Source of the DNA: Clostridium sp. AT4
GTDB taxonomy: Bacteria; Bacillota; Clostridia; Lachnospirales; Lachnospiraceae
DNA length: 64,000 nt
Direction of reading: 5' to 3'
NCBI RefSeq assembly: GCF_001517625.2
Contig: NZ_LN999828.1
Coordinates: 698,303 to 762,302, forward strand
In this document: positions 36,206 to 44,540 of the stretch, in pieces
Numbering within the stretch: position 1 is the stretch's first letter
How the letters are laid out: each line of letters starts with the position of its first letter
Translations under genes and position numbers: made by a program
The notes under the pieces: generated by a model
What the model saw: the letters and a program-made list of their open reading frames with translations, nothing else
Told to the model about the DNA's origin: nothing
Database searches by the model: none

Positions 36206-37534
36206 ATGAATAAAAAATGGACACTCCATGTTGAAAATTTTGCAAAAATAAAAAGTGCGGATGTTACTGTTGCACCGTTGATGTGTTTTGTGGGTGATAA
36301 TAATAGTGGAAAAAGTTATTTAATGAGTATATTATGGGGGATTTTAACATTAGGAAAAGATATTTTTCCCAAGAAGCCTTCAGAAGCCAGAGTATATAAA
36401 CAGTGTGAAGATTGGTTAAAAGCACATATCAATACAGAGATTGAATTATCTGAGAATGATATGGAACTATATATAAATTGGTTTAATGAATTGTTAAATA
36501 CTCAAAAAAAGTCTTTAGTTAGAAAGATTTTTAATTACGATGTTGAGGTTGAAAAATTAAAGATTACTAATTATGAAAGAACTAAACCTATTAAAATTGT
36601 CTGGGAAAAATCAGGATCTAGATATTCTGTAACAAACAATTATATTAAATTTCCGGAAGTAGATTTACCTAATAGGGATGAGTTGCTTCGGATGAATGCG
36701 TATATTTGTTGGAATTTATTAATGGAGGGTATTGCTGCTCCACTATATACACCAATTGTAAAGGGAAGAAGAATTGGCGAGCCAATTTATCTTCCGGCTT
36801 CGAGAACAGGCTTTATGCTTACATACTCGCAGCTGATTGAAAATTCGTTACAAATTAGTTTTTCGGCAGAATTACATGAAAATACAAGTACTCTTACACT
36901 TCCATATGTAGATTTCTTACAGCTGATAACGAAGTTTGAAATTAATAAAAAAGATAGCAAAAAGTATTCAGGCATAATTGAATATATTGAAAAAAATATG
37001 ACAAAAGGAAATTTGTCAGTAAAAAAAGATATGTTACCAGTTATCCAATATCAGCCGGAGGGAAGTGATAAAGAAATTCCATTGTATGTTGCATCATCTA
37101 TTGTTTCGGAAATTTCACCATTACTTTTGGTACTGAAATCCGGCATTAATTTTAAAGCAATGATTATTGAAGAACCAGAAGCTCATTTACATCCAGAGTT
37201 ACAACAAAAAATGGCTAGACTGATTATTAATATGATGAATTTGGGTATACCGGTATGGATTACTACTCATAGCGATACCATTTTGCAACATATAAATAAT
37301 ATGATGAAATTAAAAAATCATGTACGAAGCAATGAGTTGCAGCAGGAATATGGATATAAAAAGGAAGATCTTCTTTCTAGAGAAGATATTCAAATGTATC
37401 AGTTTGTTACGGAAAATAGTGGGAAAACAAGATTGATACCATTGGAGGCAACAAAATATGGATTTGTTGTTCCAACATTTAATAATGCTCTTGAAAAAAT
37501 AGTTGAGGAAGTATACGCATTTCAGGAGGACTGA
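36206..37534 (+). CDS. AAA ATPase of a candidate two-gene defence system
   Basis: ATG 36206 follows AAGGGAGA; an in-frame ATG at 36161 has no site. The 442-residue ABC/SMC-like ATPase has Walker A GDNNSGKS (residues 30-37), a signature-like region (ASSIVSEISPLLLVL), Walker B with EEPEAHLHPE (from residue 322) and the switch His355 in TTHSD. It belongs to the AAA_15/AAA_21 (OLD-like) group but lacks a TOPRIM nuclease domain. A small PD-(D/E)XK-like gene follows 3 bp later, so the pair probably forms an ATPase-nuclease unit, comparable in logic to Septu, PARIS or AbiL, without matching them clearly. Confidence 0.8.
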   Translation: MNKKWTLHVENFAKIKSADVTVAPLMCFVGDNNSGKSYLMSILWGILTLGKDIFPKKPSEARVYKQCEDWLKAHINTEIELSENDMELYINWFNELLNTQKKSLVRKIFNYDVEVEKLKITNYERTKPIKIVWEKSGSRYSVTNNYIKFPEVDLPNRDELLRMNAYICWNLLMEGIAAPLYTPIVKGRRIGEPIYLPASRTGFMLTYSQLIENSLQISFSAELHENTSTLTLPYVDFLQLITKFEINKKDSKKYSGIIEYIEKNMTKGNLSVKKDMLPVIQYQPEGSDKEIPLYVASSIVSEISPLLLVLKSGINFKAMIIEEPEAHLHPELQQKMARLIINMMNLGIPVWITTHSDTILQHINNMMKLKNHVRSNELQQEYGYKKEDLLSREDIQMYQFVTENSGKTRLIPLEATKYGFVVPTFNNALEKIVEEVYAFQED

Positions 37535-37537
37535 TAA

Positions 37538-38161
37538 ATGATTGAAGAACGGATACAGTATGGAATTGATAATTTTTTAGAAGATAATTTTTTCCTGCCC
37601 TTTAGCAATTCCTATTGTTTAGAGGAAAAAAGTGAGACAGGAAGAAGCAAATTGCACGTAGATGTACAAGGGGATAATTTATGTAGTGAGGATTATGACC
37701 ATAAAGGAAAGTGCAATTTTCTTAAGAAAAAAAGTCCATTTAAATTAAGAAGAAGTGTTGATCATGTTTTGCTTCAAAAAAAGGAAGAGAAATGGATATT
37801 GCATCTTATTGAAATGAAGAGTAAGGTTGATAACAAAAAATGGCATGAAATAAAACAAAAAATACGTGCTAGTTATTTTAATGTTCGTGCATTGGAAGGG
37901 GTATTGGGAATACATATTGATGAGATTAGGACATATACAACGTATGAGAGTACTGGATTTTGGAATACAGATAGAAGTGAAGATCCTAAAATAATGGTTG
38001 CACCTTTAGGAAAACCAATGCCACCAGCACCAGAGAAAGAATGGGAAAATAATATTATTAGCGTAGATGTTGGCGCTGTGATGAAGTTTCAACATGTTGC
38101 AGTTAAGATGCAGAGAACAGAAGAGGGAGATAAGCTAATAGGAAATTTGCGTATTTGCTGA
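37538..38161 (+). CDS. Putative PD-(D/E)XK nuclease partner
   Basis: A 207-residue protein whose ATG follows AGGAGG and lies 3 bp after the ATPase stop. The centre reads RSVDHVLLQ (Asp75), a beta-hairpin, then LHLIEMKSK (Glu92, Lys94). D-X16-E-X-K on two adjacent strands is the core of PD-(D/E)XK nucleases. A Cys pair (LCSEDYDHKGKC) in the N-terminal part might bind metal. No exact family recognised. Paired with the ATPase it is a likely effector; the nuclease call is inference from motif spacing. Confidence 0.55.
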   Translation: MIEERIQYGIDNFLEDNFFLPFSNSYCLEEKSETGRSKLHVDVQGDNLCSEDYDHKGKCNFLKKKSPFKLRRSVDHVLLQKKEEKWILHLIEMKSKVDNKKWHEIKQKIRASYFNVRALEGVLGIHIDEIRTYTTYESTGFWNTDRSEDPKIMVAPLGKPMPPAPEKEWENNIISVDVGAVMKFQHVAVKMQRTEEGDKLIGNLRIC

Positions 38162-38210
38162 TTTGAGAATTCTCTGTACTGTTGCTTGCATAGAATGGAT
38201 AATATTAAGT

Positions 38211-38236
38211 TTTGTGACAATAACGTTACATCCTCC
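38211..38236 (+). repeat. Island motif copy C
   Basis: TTTGTGACAATAACGTTACATCCTCC, 50 bp after the nuclease gene, same strand as the other copies. Confidence 0.55.
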
Positions 38237-38244
38237 CCACCCAC

Positions 38245-38270
38245 TTTGTGACAATTATATAACGTCCTCT
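38245..38270 (+). repeat. Island motif copy D
   Basis: TTTGTGACAATTATATAACGTCCTCT, 34 bp downstream of copy C. C and D share TTTGTGACAAT and TCCTC. Confidence 0.55.
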
Positions 38271-38276
38271 ATACAG

Positions 38277-38326
38277 AAATATGCGGTTTTAAGCCATTTT
38301 CTTGGCAAAAAAGCCGCATATTTTTT
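38277..38326 (+). terminator. Strong terminator after the defence cassette
   Basis: AAATATGCGG (38277-38286) pairs with CCGCATATTT (38314-38323), with inner TTTT..GCC/GGC..AAAA pairing, and the stem runs into six T. It probably ends the ATPase/nuclease transcript. Confidence 0.7.
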
Positions 38327-38378
38327 GTAGCAATGACTTGACATCCTCGGGGGCACTGTGCGTGGAGGAGAGTATACC
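38324..38378 (+). repeat. Island repeat copy E, right flank of the cassette
   Basis: TTTGTAGCAATGACTTGACATCCT, 20 bases, then GAGAGTATACC. Matches copy B in both blocks and in their spacing, and matches copy A in the first 14 bases. Confidence 0.6.
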
Positions 38379-38557
38379 GAAATGATTTTTTTCTTTTTGT
38401 GAAAGAAAGGTAAGCGCAAAATAATTCGACGGATTGTGTTGCCCTAAAAATTATTCCATAATAATCATTAGAGAATGCAAGCATTTCACTTCATCTTCTC
38501 TTGCTAGAAATGATAGATGCGAGCATTTTATTCTATCCGATTTATGGAGGTGTGCTC

Positions 38558-38952
38558 ATGAGAAGCAAAAGAATACCTGCCGAAAAACAATACCGTCTCA
38601 TCATGGAATGCCGTCAAAGTGGATTGACAGATCATCAATGGTGTGTGGAACACGACATCAAACCGGGAACTTTTTACAACTGGGTAAAAAGGCTGCGTCA
38701 GAAAGGTTGTATGGATGCAGCTATCGTGCACCGGAAAGCCAGGAAGTTGTCAGAGTGGATTTTCATGATACTGACCCGCTCCCATATGAACAGCCATTAA
38801 ATGTGATTCCAGTAACTACGGAAAGAAATAACCTTTCCGTAACAGAACCAATGAAGCTGTCTGTAGGAAGTTTTCATCTAACAATACCAAATGGAACAGA
38901 TCCTCAGCTTCTGGCTCAAACACTTCGCATTGTGAAGGAGTTGGAATGTTAG
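38558..38952 (+). pseudogene. tnpA: IS66 TnpA with a frameshift
   Basis: ATG 38558 with GGAGGTG upstream opens the IS66 OrfA HTH (QYRLIMECRQSGLTDHQWCVEHD, TFYNWVKRLRQKG). Around 38715-38735 the family sequence moves to the -1 frame: YRAPESQEVVRVDF and then LSVGSFHLTIPNGTDPQLLAQTL to the stop at 38952, which overlaps tnpB. One base seems to be missing. As sequenced only an 80-residue fragment with a nonsense tail would be made, so the copy may not transpose unless TnpA is supplied elsewhere. Confidence 0.75.
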
Positions 38953-39290
38953 GGGATATCACAGCCGCCGATGAAATCTATATCGTAACAGGCAGAACGG
39001 ATATGCGGAAATCCATTGACGGGCTGTGTGCTATTGTAGAGGATCAACTCCATATGGAGCCAAGGCGAAGCGCCCTTTATCTTTTCTGTGGAAAACGTTG
39101 TGACAGGATCAAAGCTTTGCTCTGGGAATCTGACGGATTTGTGTTGCTGTATAAACGTATGGAAGTCCAGGGCAGATTCCGCTGGCCCAGAAATCAGTTG
39201 GAAGTAAAGCAACTGACCTGGCAGCAATTCGACTGGCTCATGTCCGGTCTTGAAATCGAACAACCAAAAGCATTCAAACCTACGGAATGA
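38946..39290 (+). CDS. tnpB: IS66 TnpB (Orf2)
   Basis: A 114-residue protein overlapping the tnpA end by 7 bp. IYIVTGRTDMRKSIDGL, YLFCGKRCDRIKALLWESDGF and RFRWPRNQ are the standard IS66 Orf2 motifs. It is required for IS66 transposition, but its exact role is not settled. Intact. Confidence 0.94.
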   Translation: MLGDITAADEIYIVTGRTDMRKSIDGLCAIVEDQLHMEPRRSALYLFCGKRCDRIKALLWESDGFVLLYKRMEVQGRFRWPRNQLEVKQLTWQQFDWLMSGLEIEQPKAFKPTE

Positions 39291-39441
39291 TCGTGTAAAA
39301 TCTCTATGCCAACCAACAAAAATGGAGAGCTTTCCACACCCTGTATCATATCTGCAATCCCTTATAAATACTGGGTGTCCTGCTTCTTTTTCATTGCTTT
39401 TTATGGTATAATAAGAGCAGTAAAAAAGGAGCAGAAAACAT

Positions 39442-41058
39442 ATGGCTGGTAATTCAAAAGATTCAAAAATCCTTGCGTACAAGGACATGATCAACCAACT
39501 GAATAAAACGATTTCCGCACAGACAGAACTGATCCAGTCTTTACAAAAAACATTGGAAGCAGGCCGTCTGGAAAAAGAAAATCTTCGTCAGCAGATTGAA
39601 TATCTCACGAAGAAGCTCTTTGGTACTTCCAGTGAAAAACGGAAAGATATCGATGGTCAGCTGAATCTTTTTGATGAAGCCGAGCAGGAAGCAGATCCGA
39701 CATGGAAACAGGAACTTCCTGATGACATCACTGTTCCGGAACATAAGCGAAAAGCACGACGGACACATGCGGATCTCTTTAAAAATATCCCTTCCTGCGA
39801 CGAGATCATTTCTCTTCCGGAGGAGGAGCGAAACTGTCCAACCTGCGGAACGCAGATGGAATGTATTGGGAAAGAATTCGTCCGCCATGAATTCCGGTTT
39901 ACCCCTGCCAAAGGGAAAGTAGTAAATATCTATCGTGAAACCTATAAATGCCCGGAGTGTGCCATATCAGAGGAACACCCGGATGAGCAGACATTTGTCA
40001 AAGCGCCTGTTCAGGACCCATTGATCCCGGAAAGTTATGCATCGGAATCTGTTGTAGGATGGGCAATGCACCAGAAGTACCAGAATGGTCTGCCATTAAA
40101 CCGGCAAGAATCGGAATGGACGCAGCTGGGTGTCCCATTAAGCCGGGCTACGCTTGCTAACTGGATCATTTACTGTGCCGAGAATTACCTCTGTCATGTT
40201 TATGATTATTTTCACCGTCAGTTACGGATGCGTAAATATCTGATGGCAGATGAAACTCGAGTTCAGGTACTGAATGAGCCGGAGCGCAATCCTGAAACAG
40301 ATTCCTGGATGTGGCTCTTCCGCAGTGGAGAAGATGGGCTTCCGCCGATCCTGCTCTATCATTACACAGAGACAAGGGCAAAGTTCCATGCAGCATCTTT
40401 CCTGAATGGGTTCCGTGGATATCTGGAGACCGACGGATACCAGGGTTATAACAATCTGCCGGATATCAAACGCTGCTCTTGCTGGGCACATGTGAGACGT
40501 TATTTCACAGATGCCATACCGAAAGGGAAGGAGTATGATTACAGCCTTCCGGCGGTGCAGGGAGTACAATTCTGCTCCAAGCTGTTTGATTGTGAGCGGT
40601 ACTCAAAAGCAAAAAATCATACTGCGGAGCAGAGAAAACAGTTCCGTCTTGAAAAGGAGAAGCCGATACTGGAGGCATTCTGGAATTGGCTGGATCAACA
40701 GCGTCCAAACAAGGGAACCCGTTTGGCGAAAGCGGTGAACTATGCCCAAAATCGGAAAGACACCCTGATGACCTATCTGGAAGACGGTCATTGCAGTTTA
40801 TCCAATAATCTTAGCGAGAATGCAATCAGACCATTCACTGTTGGGCGGAAAAACTGGCTGTTCAGTGCCAGTCCGAAGGGAGCTGCCTCTAGCGCTATTG
40901 TGTATACAATGGTTGAGATGGCAAAAGCGAATGACCTGAATACCTACAAATATCTGACATACCTCTTATCACAGCGACCAGACGCTAAAATGTCAGATGA
41001 ACAGCTGGAACAGCTTGCCCCATGGAGCGAGACTGCGAAAGCGAACTGTCAAAACTAA
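39442..41058 (+). CDS. tnpC: IS66 transposase TnpC
   Basis: A 538-residue DDE transposase. An N-terminal leucine-rich coiled coil comes first, then a zinc finger (Cys132, Cys135, Cys170, Cys173). The catalytic triad is Asp270 in LMADETRVQV, Asp331 in LETDGYQGYNN and Glu459 in NLSENAIRPF, followed by VGRKNWLFSAS. Full length and intact. It performs the strand cutting and joining. Confidence 0.96.
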   Translation: MAGNSKDSKILAYKDMINQLNKTISAQTELIQSLQKTLEAGRLEKENLRQQIEYLTKKLFGTSSEKRKDIDGQLNLFDEAEQEADPTWKQELPDDITVPEHKRKARRTHADLFKNIPSCDEIISLPEEERNCPTCGTQMECIGKEFVRHEFRFTPAKGKVVNIYRETYKCPECAISEEHPDEQTFVKAPVQDPLIPESYASESVVGWAMHQKYQNGLPLNRQESEWTQLGVPLSRATLANWIIYCAENYLCHVYDYFHRQLRMRKYLMADETRVQVLNEPERNPETDSWMWLFRSGEDGLPPILLYHYTETRAKFHAASFLNGFRGYLETDGYQGYNNLPDIKRCSCWAHVRRYFTDAIPKGKEYDYSLPAVQGVQFCSKLFDCERYSKAKNHTAEQRKQFRLEKEKPILEAFWNWLDQQRPNKGTRLAKAVNYAQNRKDTLMTYLEDGHCSLSNNLSENAIRPFTVGRKNWLFSASPKGAASSAIVYTMVEMAKANDLNTYKYLTYLLSQRPDAKMSDEQLEQLAPWSETAKANCQN

Positions 41059-41146
41059 ACATAGAGCAAAACGCTTGCATCTATCATTTTGGTGCAAGCG
41101 TGATTCATGGGCAGCGTAGCAATATTTTGCGCTTACAAAGAAAGAA

Positions 41147-41176
41147 TTGAATTGACCTATCTTTTACAAGTATAAT
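41147..41176 (+). promoter_or_regulatory. Promoter just outside the IS66 right end
   Basis: TTGAAT (41147-41152), 18 bp, TATAAT (41171-41176). The IS66 insertion ends only 10 bp upstream, so it left this core promoter whole but removed any upstream control sites. Confidence 0.6.
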
Positions 41177-41327
41177 ATCATTATAAGCCTGTTTGTTATT
41201 TGTACTTTTATGAGAGAGGTGAAGAAAAAATGGCAAATCTTATGACAGATTAATTGCTGCCGGATATTCTGTACAGGAAGCGAAAGAAAAGATTGGCGCT
41301 GTTGTAATAGAAGAGATTTACGATGTC

Positions 41328-42140
41328 ATGAAGGAAAATCAACCATATGATGAGCAAAGATATGCCGGTGCATTAGAAAATATGGTACGGCAGTGTATTG
41401 ACTATGAAGATACACATGAAATTCTGACAGAATGGAACAAATGGGATAATCTGGTTCAGGAAGGATATGAGACCCTCGTTGATCAAAATTTCGAAAAAAT
41501 GATTCCGTTATGGTGGAAAACATGGGAAATTTTTCAGAAAATTGTTAAAACGGCAGAATATAAAATAGGCATTAGTGGACTTATGGAATCTCAGGACTAT
41601 GAATATCCAATAGATGCATGGCTGCAGGATATGGAAATGGAACTGGGAAATGCAGGTGAACACGAAAAGCGTGTAGAATTTTGCCGGAGAATCCTGGAAA
41701 TGCTGGACTGGAGCTTTGATGATGGCAGTAATTTTAAATCCGCAATCGGGGAAGAGTTATATGCAGAAGGAAAAGCGGAACAGGGGAGAACGTGGTTTGA
41801 AGACTGGCTAAAGGAGGAACCGCATAACCAGAATGCTCTGAATGTCTGGAGCTGGTGTATTCAGGAAGAAAAAGGAGCAGAAGAAGCCTATAAAATTATT
41901 CGCAGGGAAGTTATAGGTGTCGCATGTACGTTTAAAAATGAACTCCTATTCGGGCGGGCGAAATTACTGGCAGAAAAACTGGGAAAATCAGAAGATCTGG
42001 AATGGATAAAGTCACAACTGGAGACTTTTTCAAAGGCGGTTGAAAAAGCTGATCTTATATCCAAACGATCCCTGCCCCTGCGGCAGTGGGAAAAAATACA
42101 AGAAATGCTGTGGAAGAAAACAGTAAGGGAGATTTCTTAA
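41328..42140 (+). CDS. Helical TPR-like accessory protein, N-terminus frameshifted
   Basis: The open frame from ATG 41328 gives 270 residues. However, the real start is probably ATG 41230, which has GAGAGGTGAAG upstream and a promoter before it. From 41235 the frame KSYDRLIAAGYSVQEAKEKIGAVV runs without a stop into this protein, but it is one base out of phase with that ATG. Loss of one base in codon 2 explains it. The protein is acidic, all-helical, Trp-rich and repeat-like ([36 protein letters not shown]), suggesting TPR-type scaffolding. Its partner is the next gene, 1 bp away. Function unknown. Confidence 0.6.
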
Positions 42141-42141
42141 G

Positions 42142-43260
42142 ATGACCGAAGAAGATATAAAAAATTTATCGAAAAAAGAATTGCAGGACATCATTTTTAA
42201 AGTACAGAAATTATTGTCAGATAAACAGAAAAAGGAATTCCAGAAGATAGTTAAAGAGGCTGGAATACAGCCTGGGAATAAGAAATCACAGGCAGCGTTA
42301 GTGAGAATGTCGGATGATTTTGTGAATGAGAAAATGATACAAATACAGAATTGGAAGGATCAGATTGATGAAGGGGAGCTTTACCTTGATACAGAAGAGT
42401 ATGAAGACTACTCCAGCGGATACTGGGAAGCAGACTGGATTACAGAGTATTATGATAATCAGGGAATCGGCGATAAGATCATGTCTATGATTCGGTTTGC
42501 GGAGGATTGTGTCGATGACAGACGGTATCAGGAAGCAAATGAGATATATGAATGGCTGTGGCAAATGTCTGTTTCTACAGACAGTGAGTACGAAGACTAC
42601 GTGGATCTGGAAATGCTGGAAGAAAATAATCTGATACATACAGACATGAAACATCTGGCGCTGCTGACTTTATATGCGGATTATCAGGTGCTGCCGGCAA
42701 AGGAGCGCGCTAGGGATATCTATCTATATTTTTCCAGCAGTGCATTTACAAAATTACATTTGGAAGAAATGTTCCATGTCGGAAGAGAAGAACTGGAGGA
42801 AACAGAACAGTTCTGGGAAGACTGGTTTACCCTGGGAATCTTGGATTACATTGATATGTTTGAGGGTACTATGAATGCAGGCTTAAAAACATTTATCATA
42901 GATACCTATAAGGCTCAGGTGGAGAAGCTTAAGGAGCTTCAGGATCTCAAAACCGGACTGTGGCATACGGTTCTCACAGACCCGGACAGCTATGTGGAAA
43001 CCTCAGGTACTGCAGCGATTACAGCGGGGATTCTCAAGGAGATCCTCTGCGGCATACTGGATGATTCCTATCTTCCATGCGCTGTAAAGGCCATTCGGGG
43101 AATTTTAGACCGTATTGATTCAGACGGAACGGTTCTTGAAGTGTCCGGAGGCACAGGAATGGGGATGGATGCAGAACATTACAAAAATATCCTGATTGCT
43201 CCTATGACATATGGACAGTCTCTTACCATACTGGCCCTGGCAGAAGCATTGAACGTTTAA
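42142..43260 (+). CDS. Chimeric ORF: accessory helical protein fused to GH105 C-terminal half
   Basis: The 372-residue ORF has two unrelated parts. Residues 1 to about 227 (MTEEDIKNLSKKELQDIIFK... DEGELYLDTEEYEDYSSGYWEADW...) are an acidic helical protein of the same style as the previous gene. From about residue 228 the sequence is the C-terminal half of a GH105 unsaturated rhamnogalacturonyl hydrolase: WFTLGILDYIDMFEG, QDLKTGLWHTVL, SYVETSGTAAI, GGTGMGMDAEHYKNI and YGQSLTILALAEAL. The catalytic N-terminal half of the barrel is missing. Codon use becomes host-like after about 42,830. This is a recombination join that happens to stay in frame, and marks the right island edge. Enzyme activity is very unlikely. 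Confidence 0.75.
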   Translation: MTEEDIKNLSKKELQDIIFKVQKLLSDKQKKEFQKIVKEAGIQPGNKKSQAALVRMSDDFVNEKMIQIQNWKDQIDEGELYLDTEEYEDYSSGYWEADWITEYYDNQGIGDKIMSMIRFAEDCVDDRRYQEANEIYEWLWQMSVSTDSEYEDYVDLEMLEENNLIHTDMKHLALLTLYADYQVLPAKERARDIYLYFSSSAFTKLHLEEMFHVGREELEETEQFWEDWFTLGILDYIDMFEGTMNAGLKTFIIDTYKAQVEKLKELQDLKTGLWHTVLTDPDSYVETSGTAAITAGILKEILCGILDDSYLPCAVKAIRGILDRIDSDGTVLEVSGGTGMGMDAEHYKNILIAPMTYGQSLTILALAEALNV

Positions 43261-43372
43261 ACCGGAGTTTACAGGCAGATGAATACAGGAACCCAAGGGC
43301 TTCTTGATTGCGAAAGCACAGGCAGTATGGTAAAATGAAGGCAGTTATTTCAAAATATCAGGAGGTCGTTTC

Positions 43373-44419
43373 ATGCTTGCGTATACCTATGTGGAAAAGG
43401 GAAAATTTAAACTTCTTGACAAACCGGTTCCAAAACTTTCAGATGCAAGAGATGCGATTGTGCGTGTTACCATGTCCAGCATCTGCAGCAGTGATCTTCA
43501 TATCAAGCACGGTTCTGTACCCCGGGCAGTTCCGGGAATTACAGTGGGCCATGAGATGGTGGGAATCGTGGAAGAAACAGGAAAAGATGTAACCGGGGTA
43601 AAGCCGGGAGACAGGGTAACGGTAAATGTGGAAACGTTTTGCGGAACCTGTTTTTTCTGTCAAAATGGATATGTAAACAACTGTACCGATCCAAACGGCG
43701 GCTGGGCCCTGGGATGCCGGATCGACGGCGGGCAGGCAGAATATGTGCGTGTTCCCTATGCGGATCAGGGATTAAATAAAATTCCGGATGAGGTCAGTGA
43801 TGAGCAGGCTCTTTTTGTGGGGGATGTGCTGGCGACCGGCTTCTGGGCAGCCAGAATATCAGAAATTACAGAAGAAGACACCGTGCTGATCATTGGCGGC
43901 GGCCCCACAGGCATCTGTACCCTGCTGTGCGTGATGTTAAAGAAGCCGGAAAAGATTCTGCTCTGTGAACAGGATGAAGACAGACGCCGTTTTATAAAGG
44001 AGCATTATCCAGAGGTAATTATCCTTTCTCCAGAGCAGATCCGGGAAGCGGTAAAGAGAGAAAGCCGCCATGGAGGGGCCGATGTGGTTCTGGAGGTAGC
44101 AGGGACAGAGGATACCTTCCGCATGGCCTGGGAGTGTGCCCGCCCCAATGGAGTTGTAACAATAGTGGCTCTCTATGACAAGCCTCAGGTATTGCCTCTT
44201 CCTGAAATGTATGGGAAAAATCTGACCTTTAAAACCGGCGGCGTAGATGGCTGTGACTGTGAGGAAATTCTTTCGCTGATCCGGGAGGGGAAGATTGATA
44301 CCACACCATTAATTACACACCGGTTTGCTCTGTCAGAGATTGACGCTGCCTATGATGTGTTTGAAAACCGCAAAGATCATGTGATCAAGGCAGCGGTAGT
44401 GCCGGACAGGCAGATGTAG
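43373..44419 (+). CDS. Zinc-dependent alcohol dehydrogenase
   Basis: A 348-residue medium-chain dehydrogenase starting after CAGGAGG. Catalytic zinc ligands lie in SSICSSDLHIKHG and GHEMVG. The structural zinc loop CGTCFFCQNGYVNNC has four Cys. The Rossmann motif is VLIIGGGPTGI. Substrate is unknown. Its position beside a GH105 remnant, and the rhamnose operon across the island, makes a sugar alcohol or lactaldehyde-type substrate plausible, which is inference only. Confidence 0.85.
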   Translation: MLAYTYVEKGKFKLLDKPVPKLSDARDAIVRVTMSSICSSDLHIKHGSVPRAVPGITVGHEMVGIVEETGKDVTGVKPGDRVTVNVETFCGTCFFCQNGYVNNCTDPNGGWALGCRIDGGQAEYVRVPYADQGLNKIPDEVSDEQALFVGDVLATGFWAARISEITEEDTVLIIGGGPTGICTLLCVMLKKPEKILLCEQDEDRRRFIKEHYPEVIILSPEQIREAVKRESRHGGADVVLEVAGTEDTFRMAWECARPNGVVTIVALYDKPQVLPLPEMYGKNLTFKTGGVDGCDCEEILSLIREGKIDTTPLITHRFALSEIDAAYDVFENRKDHVIKAAVVPDRQM

Positions 44420-44433
44420 GGGAAAAGCCGCGC

Positions 44434-44462
44434 TGTTCATTCAAATACATTTGTGATATAAT
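44434..44462 (+). promoter_or_regulatory. Possible promoter of dgt-dnaG
   Basis: TATAAT at 44457-44462 with a weak TGTTCA at 17 bp. It lies about 80 bp before the dgt start. Confidence 0.45.
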
Positions 44463-44540
44463 AAGAGCATCGACTGCAAAAAGACGCAGCCGGTGCTTTT
44501 GTTTACAGATCAGGCAGATATAAGAGAAAAGAGGTGCGGA

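Larger units (their letters stand above)
38410..41136 (+). mobile_element. IS66-family insertion sequence, 2727 bp
   Basis: Terminal inverted repeats begin GTAAGCGCAAAATA at both ends (38410 and, inverted, 41136), 14 bases identical. A perfect 8-bp target duplication AAAGAAAG flanks them (38402-38409 and 41137-41144), the size expected for IS66. It carries tnpA, tnpB and tnpC in order. The intact duplication shows a simple insertion without later rearrangement. Its GC content is higher than the AT-rich defence genes beside it. Confidence 0.95.

Noticed and set aside
38680-38735. Programmed -1 frameshifting in IS66 tnpA
   Set aside because: The only slippery-like run (GTAAAAAGG) does not let the A-site tRNA re-pair and would drop conserved WVKRLR residues; IS66 tnpA does not normally use this.
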